The position numbers and the translations under genes are program-made. Below, piece after piece: positions 25,612 to 34,283 of a stretch of 64,000 nt of DNA. The stretch comes from Leptolinea sp964446955. GTDB lineage: Bacteria > Chloroflexota > Anaerolineae > Anaerolineales > Anaerolineaceae. Within the stretch, counting starts at the first letter, position 1, and each line of letters begins with the position of its first letter. The notes beneath the pieces are model-generated. The model was not told where the DNA came from. It searched no databases and saw only the letters and a program-made list of their open reading frames with translations. The stretch covers positions 26,256 through 90,255 of the forward strand of contig CAYUQJ010000011.1 in the NCBI GenBank assembly GCA_964446955.1, read 5' to 3'.

Positions 25612-26352
25612 ATGATGCATGCATCACAGGAATATGCCTCAGCTATTAAACAGGTTCTGGATACGGTCTTAGCAACACAACTCGATGCCATACAAAAAGC
25701 ATCAATGATCCTTGCCGATACAGTGGCATCTGATGGAATCATCTACACTTTTGGGACGGGGCATTCACACATTATTGCTGAAGATGTTACCTATCGGGCC
25801 GGTGGATTGGTTCCAATTGATGCCATCCTGGAACCCAGTTTGACGGGGCACCAACAGGTGCACAAAAGTGAAACTATGGAACGTGTTGAAGGTGTGGCGG
25901 ATGTCATCCTGCAATACTACGGGATTTCTTCCCGAGATTGTTTGATTATCATATCCAACTCGGGAAGAAATGCTGCTCCAATTGAAATGGCAAGAGGTGC
26001 TCGTGAAAAAGGCTGTCCGGTGATAGCTATAACATCCCTGCTGCACTCCGGTGGAACAGATTCGCGGCACTCCAGCGGAAAAAGGCTTTTTGATTTTGCT
26101 GATGTGGTAATTGATAACGCATGTCCCAGGGGTGACGCGTTGTTAAACCTGCCAGGCGCCAGACAACCCGTGGGTGCTGCATCGGGGGTGAGCGGGTTGT
26201 TCATCATGCAAATGATCATGGTACAGACGGTGGAGAATTTGGTTCAACGCGGAATAGATCCACCGCTATTTCGCAGTGGGAACCTTGACGGTTCCGATGA
26301 AATTAACCGCGCATTGATGAAGAAGTATCAAGGCCGGGTAAAAATTTGGTAA
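25612..26352 (+). CDS. SIS-domain sugar isomerase-like protein (UPF0309-type), copy 2
   Basis: A 246-residue paralogue of the protein at 23931: TFGTGHSHIIAEDVTYRAGG, IISNSGRNAAPIEMA and DSRHSSGKRLFDFADVVID align to the same blocks. Two consecutive Met codons could start it. Divergence between copies suggests different substrates or subunits of a heteromer. It is followed after 4 bp by the ceramidase-like gene, so the two are probably co-translated. Its reaction is not known. Confidence 0.82.
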   Translation: MMHASQEYASAIKQVLDTVLATQLDAIQKASMILADTVASDGIIYTFGTGHSHIIAEDVTYRAGGLVPIDAILEPSLTGHQQVHKSETMERVEGVADVILQYYGISSRDCLIIISNSGRNAAPIEMARGAREKGCPVIAITSLLHSGGTDSRHSSGKRLFDFADVVIDNACPRGDALLNLPGARQPVGAASGVSGLFIMQMIMVQTVENLVQRGIDPPLFRSGNLDGSDEINRALMKKYQGRVKIW

Positions 26353-26356
26353 GACA

Positions 26357-27655
26357 ATGTCCAATCTAACTGTTCTTGCTGCAGCTCAAGAAGTTGAGAT
26401 CACCCCTCCAGTGGGCATAAAGCTGGAGGGGTATATTGACCGCAAAGAAAACAGCCGTGGTATTCACGACCCCTTGATGGCGGCGGTTTTGATCATTCAA
26501 CAAGGGGATCAAACTGTTGTATTGATAAGCCTGGACCTTTTGCTGATCAATGCTTCGGTCGTTAAGAAAATCCGTGAGGCAATAAGCTCAGAGACTCGTA
26601 TCCCGGGAAACAATATCCTTGTCACTTGTACTCATACCCACTCGGGACCGGCGGGAATACTCCAGGATAACCCCCTGTTTAATACGGAAAAGAATGTCTG
26701 TCTGGAAGATATTCTGGTGCGAAAAATCACTGGAGCCGCCAGTTGGGCATTTACTTCATTGAAACCAGCGGTAATGCGCGTTGGTTATGATTTATTAAAT
26801 GAACTTGGGAAAAACCGAAATTCTCCTGACAAAACACTGGATAGTCAAGTGATGGTAATGGTGGTGGAGGATCTGCAGGGCGACGTGATGGCAGTCTGGG
26901 CGAATTATGGTTGTCATCCCACTGTCCTTGGCCCGTCCAATCTTTACATTTCGGCAGATTTTCCGGGTGCAGCCCGCCAGGTTTTGAGAGGAATCTATCC
27001 CCGAATGACCTGGCTATTTGCGAATGGCGCGTCTGGTGATATCAGCACACGTTTTACCAGAAGGGGGCAGGGGTTTGATGAGGTCAGGCGTTTTGGTTAT
27101 CTTCTCGCGGGCAGTGTTCTCCGAGCTGTGCAACTGGCTGAACCATTGTCAATAGACGGCATACAGAGTCTTGTGGAGCCAGTAACAATACCATTGCGTG
27201 AATTCCCGTCGACGGAAACGGCAGAAATCGAACAAAAAAATATCCAGGAATCATGGGAGAAATTGCAGCAAAGCAATGCTCCAGCAAGCGAATTGCGTAT
27301 AGCGAAAACAAAACTGGAAGGTGCCCAGGTCCAATTGTTAATGTCACATGGCTACAGAGATAGAAAGAGTGTTGAAAGTGAGATCCAATTTATTCAATTG
27401 GGAGATTTCGCCATTATCTCAATTCCAGGTGAACCCTTTACTCAAACAGTGTTGGATATTAAGAAGAGAAGTCCATTCTCTTTAACCAGCGTTGTCAGCT
27501 ATGGGAATGATTATCTTGGTTACTTCCCGGATGAAGAATCGATACGAGCTGGAACGTATGAAGCACTGGTGAGCCCATTCAAAACAGGAGCGGCTGAAAT
27601 CATTAAGGATTTATCCATAAAACTATTGATGAAGGGATTGACACATGGATCTTAA
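26357..27655 (+). CDS. Neutral ceramidase-like amidohydrolase (alkaline non-lysosomal ceramidase N-domain)
   Basis: A 432-residue protein resembling the N-terminal catalytic domain of neutral ceramidases. Seen are TCTHTHSGP (His93 and His95 as zinc ligands), NYGCHPTVLGP (a further His ligand) and ANGASGDIS. It lacks a signal peptide and the C-terminal Ig-like domain of true ceramidases (usually over 600 residues), so it should be cytoplasmic. Ceramidases cleave an N-acyl amide; here, among amino-sugar genes, an amide bond of an acylated sugar is a plausible substrate. That is inference. Its 3' end overlaps the next gene by 11 bp. Confidence 0.7.
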   Translation: MSNLTVLAAAQEVEITPPVGIKLEGYIDRKENSRGIHDPLMAAVLIIQQGDQTVVLISLDLLLINASVVKKIREAISSETRIPGNNILVTCTHTHSGPAGILQDNPLFNTEKNVCLEDILVRKITGAASWAFTSLKPAVMRVGYDLLNELGKNRNSPDKTLDSQVMVMVVEDLQGDVMAVWANYGCHPTVLGPSNLYISADFPGAARQVLRGIYPRMTWLFANGASGDISTRFTRRGQGFDEVRRFGYLLAGSVLRAVQLAEPLSIDGIQSLVEPVTIPLREFPSTETAEIEQKNIQESWEKLQQSNAPASELRIAKTKLEGAQVQLLMSHGYRDRKSVESEIQFIQLGDFAIISIPGEPFTQTVLDIKKRSPFSLTSVVSYGNDYLGYFPDEESIRAGTYEALVSPFKTGAAEIIKDLSIKLLMKGLTHGS

Positions 27656-28058
27656 CCCCCAACTAATTATCTCAATCATAGGGATCGTTTTTATTGCTCT
27701 GGGAATCTCTGTCCGAACGGGATGGTGGAAGAAATGGTACTGGCAAACACGTGGAGGCGCTTATGGATATATTCCCATGGGTTTGTTGTTCTTGCTGTAT
27801 GCCTATGAAGGCAGGTTGGCTCAATATTTTAATAATTATGTGCTGATTGCGGTGTATGTGGTGCTGGCAATCTTGGTCGTGTATCTATCCCTGAGACCAC
27901 CTCGATGGATAAAACCTTCCTGGATTTGTTGGATAGAAGAACTCCCAGCCGCAACACAAAAGGTGTTACGCAATCATGCCAAAGATGACAATGATTGGAT
28001 GGAATTTGTGAACTCGCGTGAATCTCTACAAAAATGGGCAAAACAGTTGAAAAAGTAA
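27645..28058 (+). CDS. Small membrane protein, unknown
   Basis: A 137-residue protein with three predicted membrane spans (about 7-22, 43-58 and 65-83) and a soluble C-terminal tail ending in basic residues (KWAKQLKK). It overlaps the end of the ceramidase-like gene by 11 bp, so the two are likely translationally coupled. No family is recognised. Cys and Trp residues cluster around residues 88-98 (WIKPSWICWIEE). Confidence 0.65.
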   Translation: MDLNPQLIISIIGIVFIALGISVRTGWWKKWYWQTRGGAYGYIPMGLLFLLYAYEGRLAQYFNNYVLIAVYVVLAILVVYLSLRPPRWIKPSWICWIEELPAATQKVLRNHAKDDNDWMEFVNSRESLQKWAKQLKK

Positions 28059-28088
28059 CCATTGCCCCAATAACATGGGAGATGTGTT

Positions 28089-28805
28089 TTGAAGAACAAA
28101 GTTATTGTTTTTTGTGATTTTGACGGGACAATTACAGATAAGGACGCTTTAGTACCAATCTATTCAAGATTTGCATCCTGCGGCACACATTTTGCGGATC
28201 TGTGGCACATTGGAGAAATTGGCACCCGGGAAGAGTTTATTGAGACTTTCAATTGTATTCATTCCGAACGTGCCCAGTTGGAATCTGTATTGGATGAAAT
28301 TACCATTGATCAGGGAATTCATGACATATTGTCGTATTGCCGAAAAGCGGGTCTTGCGTTCTCCATAATCAGTGATGGTTTTGAATGGTACATCCGCTAT
28401 ATTCTGCAGCGCTATGGGATATCGAATGTGAATATTTTTGCCAACCAAATCATCTTTGAAGCAGATGGGAGTTTTCGGTTTGAGTTCCCCTGGTTCAATG
28501 AGATCAATCCCAAGCGGGCGTTATACAAGCCCGACATAATAAATAAGTACCACCAAGCCGGCTACCATACTATTTTTATTGGTAACGGCAGTTCAGACCA
28601 GGACGCGGTCTGGGAAGCAGAGCGCATCTATGCAAAAAATCCACTTTATGAATACTGTCTAGAGAAGAAAATCGAAGCGCAACATTTCGAATCATTTGAT
28701 GACCTGGTACGAATTTGGAAGAAGAACCCCCCACATGAAAACTGGCAGAAAGATTTGGCCGAAGGAAATCATCAGATGTTTGTCAGTAATCCTTCGGATT
28801 TCTAA
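28089..28805 (+). CDS. HAD phosphatase, MtnX/phosphoserine-phosphatase-like
   Basis: A 238-residue HAD-IB phosphatase. Motif I CDFDGTITDKDA has nucleophile Asp10 and acid Asp12, motif II is SIISDGFEWY and motif IV is FIGNGSSDQDAV, the last with Asn replacing the usual Asp of GDG. It resembles MtnX, but no methionine-salvage gene is nearby. It more likely dephosphorylates a sugar phosphate of this operon. The start is TTG 28089 after GGGAG; no ATG is available. Its 3' end overlaps the convergent next gene by 4 bp. Confidence 0.8.
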   Translation: MKNKVIVFCDFDGTITDKDALVPIYSRFASCGTHFADLWHIGEIGTREEFIETFNCIHSERAQLESVLDEITIDQGIHDILSYCRKAGLAFSIISDGFEWYIRYILQRYGISNVNIFANQIIFEADGSFRFEFPWFNEINPKRALYKPDIINKYHQAGYHTIFIGNGSSDQDAVWEAERIYAKNPLYEYCLEKKIEAQHFESFDDLVRIWKKNPPHENWQKDLAEGNHQMFVSNPSDF

Positions 28806-29350
28806 TCAACGGTTTTTTGGCGTACCTGCTTTAGCAACTGCAGAGGAATGCGACTTAAAAAACCCAGAAGTAAGGCACCTCCCCAGAGGCAGAACACGCC
28901 CAAACCTATTCCGTACCAGGGAAGTTGAATGTGGTAAAGATAGTACGCAAAAGCCAGATATGACGGGTAGGTTAACCAGACCAGTATGCTCAAAGGACGA
29001 TATAGATGGGAATTGAAATAGTGCTGGAAAATGTTTTCAAGCAGTACCAACACAGCCACGCCAGCGATGATTGCAATGCGCAAATCATTCAATATCCAGG
29101 CAAGTATGGTTATCAGGATTACAGCAAGATCGTGCGGGATGATCTGCCATCCCACTCTTTCTTGTTGACTGGTTTTGGCTTCAATAACCTGATGCAGAAT
29201 GTCATCAAATTCGGCCTGGTTAAGATCTGGACAGGTAGGAAAAAGACGAGTCTTTTCATCATCAGAGAGCGATTGAAGCTGTATCAAACTGTAATCAAAC
29301 AGTTTTCTGGCGAGTTCTTTGGCCTGGTTCTTTTTTTTCTGGGATGTCAT
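28802..29350 (-). CDS. Membrane protein with soluble N-terminus, unknown
   Basis: A 182-residue protein with a charged helical N-terminal part (1-70) and about four predicted membrane spans (about 72-90, 92-106, 118-138 and 143-165). It is encoded against the flow of the amino-sugar cluster and overlaps the HAD gene tail-to-tail by 4 bp. It is not recognised. It splits the cluster between the HAD gene and nagA. Confidence 0.6.
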   Translation of the reverse strand: MTSQKKKNQAKELARKLFDYSLIQLQSLSDDEKTRLFPTCPDLNQAEFDDILHQVIEAKTSQQERVGWQIIPHDLAVILITILAWILNDLRIAIIAGVAVLVLLENIFQHYFNSHLYRPLSILVWLTYPSYLAFAYYLYHIQLPWYGIGLGVFCLWGGALLLGFLSRIPLQLLKQVRQKTVD

Positions 29351-29485
29351 ATCGATTTTTTAAGACCCCGGTACAAGGCTGATTTTTCTTCATTATAGCT
29401 GAGAATACCAGGCTAATGATTTGAGCAAACCAACTTTCAACTTTGGAGATAGTTCTCTATCAGAAAATCTAAAAAAGGAGAAAAA

Positions 29486-30664
29486 ATGTCAAACACCTTA
29501 TTATATGATGCAGAGTTTGTAACACCTTTCGAATCAATACCACATGGCGCTCTATTGATTGATGAAAGTGGAAATATCAAATCGGTAGGTTTACAGGAAG
29601 ATTTTGTTGATGTACCCCCGCATACAAAACGTTTGAGACTGACCGGTAAACGAGTATTGCCTGGATTGATCGATGTTCATGTTCATGGGGGGTATGGGTC
29701 AAATTTTGGCACAGGCGATTTGCTGAAAGACCTGCGGCACTATTCGAAAATGATCGTTGAAACCGGAGTCACGGCTTTCCTCCCCTCAATATTTGCAGAA
29801 AAACCGGATGGGCTGGTTGCCATGATCAATGAATATGTGAAAATCCTCGAAAACGAGAGGATTATCGGGGCACAACCTATTGGTTTTCATTTGGAAGGTC
29901 CATTCATTAACCCCGAGAAAAAGGGCGCTTTTACAGCGAGCTGGTTGCGTTCACCCAATTTGGACGAAGCCAAACGGTACCTTGAAGCAGGAAAAGGATG
30001 GATCAAACAAATTACCATGGCGCCAGAGTTGCCCCTGGCCGATGAAGTTGCCACACTTTTCCGGCAATCGGGTGTGGTTGTTGCGATGGGACATACCAAT
30101 ACTGATTATGAAACTGCGAAAAAAGCACTAAAAGGTGCTTTCAACCACATTACACATACCTTTAATGCCCAGCGCGGGTTTGATCATCGTGCGCCAGGGG
30201 TTTTTGGGGCAATCCTATCTTCAGACCTGCCCACAGCAGAACTGATTGCTGACAATATTCATGTTCATCCCGCTGCCATGAAAATCCTGTCACGTTGTGT
30301 GGGAGTTGATCGCATTGTGTTGATCACAGACGCAATTGCGGGAGCCGGATTGCCGGATGGTGAATACAATCTGATGACTTACTCGGTTAAGGTTGAAAAA
30401 GGCAGAGCAACTTTACCGGATGGCACACTCGCGGGTAGTACAGCCAGGCTTAACAAGTGCGTTTGCAATGCTATGGAAGCAATGGAAATTCCATTCCATG
30501 CCAGTGTGAAAATGGCATCCTTGAATCCTGCCCGGATGATAGGTATGGCGGATGAGCGTGGAAGCCTGACGGCTGGAAAACGCGCTGATTTGACAGTTAT
30601 GGATGAAGCCGGTGATATTTGTTTGACAATTGTTGGCGGAGAGATTGTTTACAACAACCTTTAG
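29486..30664 (+). CDS. nagA: N-acetylglucosamine-6-phosphate deacetylase
   Basis: A 392-residue amidohydrolase that removes acetate from GlcNAc-6-phosphate. Metal and substrate motifs are PGLIDVHVHGGYG (about 58-70), HLEGPF (with metal Glu), MGHTN, THTFNA and VLITDAIAGAGLPDG (with the catalytic Asp). The start follows AAAAAAGGAG. Its product, glucosamine-6-phosphate, is the expected substrate of the NagB-II-like SIS protein at 19780. The next gene's ribosome site lies within 10 bp of its stop. Confidence 0.95.
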   Translation: MSNTLLYDAEFVTPFESIPHGALLIDESGNIKSVGLQEDFVDVPPHTKRLRLTGKRVLPGLIDVHVHGGYGSNFGTGDLLKDLRHYSKMIVETGVTAFLPSIFAEKPDGLVAMINEYVKILENERIIGAQPIGFHLEGPFINPEKKGAFTASWLRSPNLDEAKRYLEAGKGWIKQITMAPELPLADEVATLFRQSGVVVAMGHTNTDYETAKKALKGAFNHITHTFNAQRGFDHRAPGVFGAILSSDLPTAELIADNIHVHPAAMKILSRCVGVDRIVLITDAIAGAGLPDGEYNLMTYSVKVEKGRATLPDGTLAGSTARLNKCVCNAMEAMEIPFHASVKMASLNPARMIGMADERGSLTAGKRADLTVMDEAGDICLTIVGGEIVYNNL

Positions 30665-30680
30665 TGAAAGGGGTGTATCG

Positions 30681-31826
30681 TTGAGCAGTGCACCTGAATT
30701 CGGCATAGGGATTGTTGGACTGGGATATATAGGGAAGATTCACGCCCAGGCTTACCGCAGTATACCTTTGTGTTTTACCAATCCACAAGCATTAGGTGGA
30801 ATTCGTGCTTTGTTGCGCTCCCATCAGGGGGGCGATGAAGCGCTGATTTCCAGTCTTGGTGATCCATATGTCACGACAAAAATGGAGGATTTCCTAAACC
30901 AGTCAATTAATGTGGTGGATGTTTGTTCACCAAATTACTTGCACGAAGAACAGGTTTTACAAGCCTGTAAAGCGGGTAAGCATATCTATTGTGAAAAGCC
31001 CTTGGGTCGAAACCTCGCGGAAGTACAGCGAATGGCCAAGGCCGCGGAAAAAGCTGGTGTAAAAACTCATAGCGCTTTCGTACTGCGTTACTTGCCAGCC
31101 ATTGTCCAAATGAAGAACTTGATAGCTGCTGGCGCCATTGGCGATCCACTTCATTTCAGGGGATACATGTACCACGCCAGCTATCTGGATCCTTCCCGAC
31201 CCACAAGCTGGAGGTTGCGCTTCTCAGAATCAGGGGGAGGTGTATGGCTGGATTTGGGAGCGCATATGGTTGATTTATGCCGTTACCTGCTGGGGGAGGT
31301 TAATCGCGTACAGGCGAAGATGCAGACGTTTATTCCCCGTCGTCCCGTAAAAGCGGGCAGTGTTGAAATGGCTGATGTTGATGTTGATGATTGGTGCCTT
31401 TGTCAACTGGAGATGGTGAATGGCGCAACCGGGTCTTTGGAAGTTTCGCGTGTGGCAGCAGGGACAGGCGAAGACACCAAGTTCGAAATTTATGGAAGTA
31501 AAGGGGCTCTTCGTTTTGATGTCTCCAAACCTGAAACAGCCAGTTTCTTCGATCAAAAATCCAGACAATGGGTTCAGGGACAAACTTGCTCATCCATGTC
31601 TGTCAATAATCGACCGTTGGAGGCGATCTGGCCTAATGGCAAGTTTTCTCAGGGAATGATGGTCAATGCGCACATGGCTTCCATATATGATTTCCTCATA
31701 AATATCACAGAGGACAAACCCTCCATGCTTTCATTTTCTGAGGGATTGATCAATCAAGCCGTGCTTGAGACCGCGATTGAATCTCATCAGCACAATGGGG
31801 AATCAATTCGAGTAACGAATTACTAA
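30681..31826 (+). CDS. Gfo/Idh/MocA-family oxidoreductase (copy 1)
   Basis: A 381-residue NAD(P)-dependent dehydrogenase with N-terminal Rossmann domain (GIVGLGYIGKIHAQAYRS from about residue 9), the catalytic-lysine motif EKPLG and a C-terminal alpha/beta domain with DLGAHMVDLCRYL. A TTG at 30681 is taken as start because AAAGGGG precedes it 8 bases upstream; a longer frame runs into nagA. Family members oxidise sugars or, in GH109, use NAD to cleave GalNAc glycosides. It is clearly paralogous to the oxidoreductase at 60298-61440. Substrate unknown. Confidence 0.85.
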   Translation: MSSAPEFGIGIVGLGYIGKIHAQAYRSIPLCFTNPQALGGIRALLRSHQGGDEALISSLGDPYVTTKMEDFLNQSINVVDVCSPNYLHEEQVLQACKAGKHIYCEKPLGRNLAEVQRMAKAAEKAGVKTHSAFVLRYLPAIVQMKNLIAAGAIGDPLHFRGYMYHASYLDPSRPTSWRLRFSESGGGVWLDLGAHMVDLCRYLLGEVNRVQAKMQTFIPRRPVKAGSVEMADVDVDDWCLCQLEMVNGATGSLEVSRVAAGTGEDTKFEIYGSKGALRFDVSKPETASFFDQKSRQWVQGQTCSSMSVNNRPLEAIWPNGKFSQGMMVNAHMASIYDFLINITEDKPSMLSFSEGLINQAVLETAIESHQHNGESIRVTNY

Positions 31827-31853
31827 TACCGATGATTATTGGTGATAGAAAAC

Positions 31854-31898
31854 CAGACAATCGGGACGCAGCCTTTCGCGCTGCGTCCTGATTGTCTG
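31854..31898 (+). terminator. 19-bp hairpin ending the amino-sugar cluster
   Basis: Arms 31854-31872 and 31880-31898 pair over 19 positions with one G-U pair and a 7-nt loop, 28 bp after the oxidoreductase stop. No T-tract follows, as for the feo hairpin. Confidence 0.65.
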
Positions 31899-31943
31899 AA
31901 GCCGTAAGTCTGAAATGAGCTAGCAGACCTTTTTCTGAATAAA

Positions 31944-32412
31944 TTACTGTACAAACCATTTTTCTTTGATCTCTTCCGGGGTCATAGGTGGTAACTCCAT
32001 TGTGTCCCATCACCAACCCGGAATTCATCCGTCCTGTCCAGCCATTTGTCAAGATTCTCATTCGTTATCACCGGAAAATCATAAAGGCATGTATTGTTAA
32101 AATCACCACCCAACACGGATGGGTCAATCTCTGCAGAATTACCACGCGTCCATTCGTGGGGCACATAACATGGCAAGTATGGGTTCTATTTCCCCATTCT
32201 TAATTCCCCAGAAAACATCCTGAAGATTTTCATCAGCCCATATTGCTCCCGGGTTCGTTACGGATAAATAATGAGCTCCTTGGACAATTGTCTCGACGAT
32301 AAGACCAATGCCAAATGATACGAAGTTTTCATGGTTGTCCCTTTTGCGTAGATTGACTATTCCCCTTGGATATTGATGGTCAGCACGACAACAAGCTCCT
32401 GTTCATTATAGT
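31944..32412 (-). pseudogene. Decayed 3' part of a gene, probably a sugar ABC substrate-binding protein
   Basis: Three minus-strand reading segments follow one another in different frames. Segment A (about 32412 to 32175) reads ...NLRKRDNHENFVSFGIGL...NPGAIWADENLQDVFWG. Segment B (32176 to about 32000) reads LPCYVPHEWTRGNSAEID...DKWLDRTDEFRVGDGTQWSY. Segment C reads PPMTPEEIKEKWFVQ and a stop at 31944. The segments join into one sensible protein end if two frameshifts are allowed. The closing pattern resembles periplasmic sugar-binding proteins, but I am not certain of the family. No start or signal peptide remains, and the 5' part is missing. Confidence 0.55.
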
Positions 32413-32511
32413 TAATCAACCTGACCACAGCGTATAAATTCCTGGTAAATTGTTTTCTGGAATTGAGAGCATGTGATTCGCGTCACTATCTGTGTATGCT
32501 AGAATGATCGC

Positions 32512-33339
32512 ATGATCTTTCGACAGACTTTAAGAATTACTCTTTTTGCTGTTATTTTGTTTTCTTCGGGCGCCTGTGCTCCTGCCATATCTGATCCGGT
32601 TCCCACAATGACGGCGACAATCGCTGAGATCAGAGAGACCGCAACACCAAAACCATCCCTGACCATTACAAATACGCCAAGCCCATTGCCAACAGCAACA
32701 CCTACATCTACACGAACGAATACAGCGACTGTGCTCCCAACCATTACGGCCACATTCACCAATACCCCGGAACCAACCTATATCGTTTTACGGGGAACGG
32801 TAAACCAGGAGCGTGTGAATTGTTATTACGGCCCGTCTGCGGCCTATTTATATAAGTATGGTTTATTAAAGGAAAGCCGGTTGGATATTATCGGGTTCAT
32901 GCCGGACACGGGATATATCCAGGTGCAAGCGATTGGAGGGGATAATCCCTGCTGGTTGAAGATGGAGTTTATGGATATTCAGGGGAACATAAAAAACGTG
33001 CAACCCGTTGATCCCATGGATATCAAACTGCCCTGGTCGCCGTATTATCCCGGGTTGAGTTTCGCGAAGGCGGAACGAAATGGACCTGAGGTAACGGTAA
33101 GTTGGTCTCCTTTGGTGTTGAAACCAGGTGACAGCTCGGAGCAGGAGGCTTATCTATTGGAAGCCTGGGTTTGCCGAGATGGTCAACGTACCTTTGTTCC
33201 ACTCGGAGTCAATGAGAATACCGTAAAAGTGATGGACGAACCCGGCTGCCAGGAGCCATCATTTGGACGCGTTTACGGTGTGGAAAAACATGGATACACA
33301 AAGTACCTGATATTCGATTGGCCGCAGGCAGAGGGATAA
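32512..33339 (+). CDS. Lipoprotein with Thr/Pro linker and SH3-like domain
   Basis: A 275-residue lipoprotein. The signal peptide (1-21) ends in lipobox SSGAC, so Cys22 would be lipidated. A Thr/Pro/Ser-rich linker (about 30-92) is followed by an SH3b-like domain (RVNCYYGPSAAYLYKYGLL, about 103-150) and a C-terminal beta-sandwich-like part. The linker style is common in Anaerolineae surface proteins. SH3b domains often bind cell-wall or protein ligands. It stands alone between a decayed gene and the convergent degV gene. Function unknown. Confidence 0.8.
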   Translation: MIFRQTLRITLFAVILFSSGACAPAISDPVPTMTATIAEIRETATPKPSLTITNTPSPLPTATPTSTRTNTATVLPTITATFTNTPEPTYIVLRGTVNQERVNCYYGPSAAYLYKYGLLKESRLDIIGFMPDTGYIQVQAIGGDNPCWLKMEFMDIQGNIKNVQPVDPMDIKLPWSPYYPGLSFAKAERNGPEVTVSWSPLVLKPGDSSEQEAYLLEAWVCRDGQRTFVPLGVNENTVKVMDEPGCQEPSFGRVYGVEKHGYTKYLIFDWPQAEG

Positions 33340-33395
33340 CCGTAAAAATTTGGTAGCCGGTCTTGCCTTTAGAAAGGCGTTTCAGCGATGATGTA

Positions 33396-34283
33396 TCAAC
33401 TCACCCGTTCATTCCCGAAGAAGAACAGCGCAACAGTCCCGGGGCCTGTATGAGAGCCGATCACGGTGCCCACACTATTGATCATGACCTTACCATCCAG
33501 GTGTGGGAATTTCCCTTCAATGAGGTCAGCAACCATGCGGGCGTCATCGTAACAGGCGGAATTTGAAATAAAACATTTTCCCGCGTAATTCAATCCGTTT
33601 TGGGCGTTCTCTTCCATCTTTTGAACGATTTGACGGACGACCTGCTTTTTCCCACGGATTTTCTCGCGGGGGATCAGTTTTCCATGGTTATCCATATTCA
33701 TAAGCGGACAAATGTTAAGCAATCCACCGACAACTGCAGATGCGGCAGATATCCTTCCACCGCGTTTGTAGTGGGTTAAATCAGTCGAGAAGAACCAGTG
33801 ATGGATCTTTAATTTGTTTTCTTCAACCCAGTTATGAACTTCGTTCAGGGATGCCCCGGCATCTTTCATATCCAATGCCGCGTCAATAAGAAAGCCATAA
33901 CCGGAAGAAGCGGCCAATGAATCAACGATGTGAATTGTGCGGTCAGGGTATTTTTTTAGCAGTTGTTCGCGGGCTAGAACAGCAGAATTATACGAACCGG
34001 ACAATCCGGAGGAGAGCGATATATGCAGTAAGTCTTTTCCATCAGACAGTAATGGTTCAAAGAAGGCAATAAACTGGTTCACATTTACCTGTGATGTTGT
34101 CGGTAAAGCACCGGCTGCGATTTCTGAATAGAACTTTTCGAAAGATATTGATTGCCCCAGATCGTCGGGATATTCCTTACCATTCATGGTGAAATGAAAG
34201 CACACAAAGGGTATGTTTCGTTTTTGCATGTACTCAAGGGGTAGATCTACGGTTGAACAGCAGGTAATGACATAATCCGACAT
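33396..34283 (-). CDS. DegV family fatty-acid-binding protein
   Basis: A 295-residue DegV protein (FakB-type), which binds a fatty acid for phosphorylation by FakA. It opens MSDYVITCCSTVDLPLEYM; the first Ser/Thr loop, the PTTSQVN motif (about 75-81) and the SLSSGLSGSYNSA motif that holds the carboxylate are all visible. The start at 34283 is preferred because AGGAG lies 8 bases upstream. It is monocistronic; no fakA lies nearby. C-terminal HTGPGTVALFFFG is also typical. Confidence 0.88.
   Translation of the reverse strand: MSDYVITCCSTVDLPLEYMQKRNIPFVCFHFTMNGKEYPDDLGQSISFEKFYSEIAAGALPTTSQVNVNQFIAFFEPLLSDGKDLLHISLSSGLSGSYNSAVLAREQLLKKYPDRTIHIVDSLAASSGYGFLIDAALDMKDAGASLNEVHNWVEENKLKIHHWFFSTDLTHYKRGGRISAASAVVGGLLNICPLMNMDNHGKLIPREKIRGKKQVVRQIVQKMEENAQNGLNYAGKCFISNSACYDDARMVADLIEGKFPHLDGKVMINSVGTVIGSHTGPGTVALFFFGNERVS

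Noticed and set aside
23931..26352. MurQ (MurNAc-6-phosphate etherase) for the SIS proteins
   Set aside because: Both proteins are shorter than MurQ and match the UPF0309 blocks instead; no MurQ-specific motif was seen.
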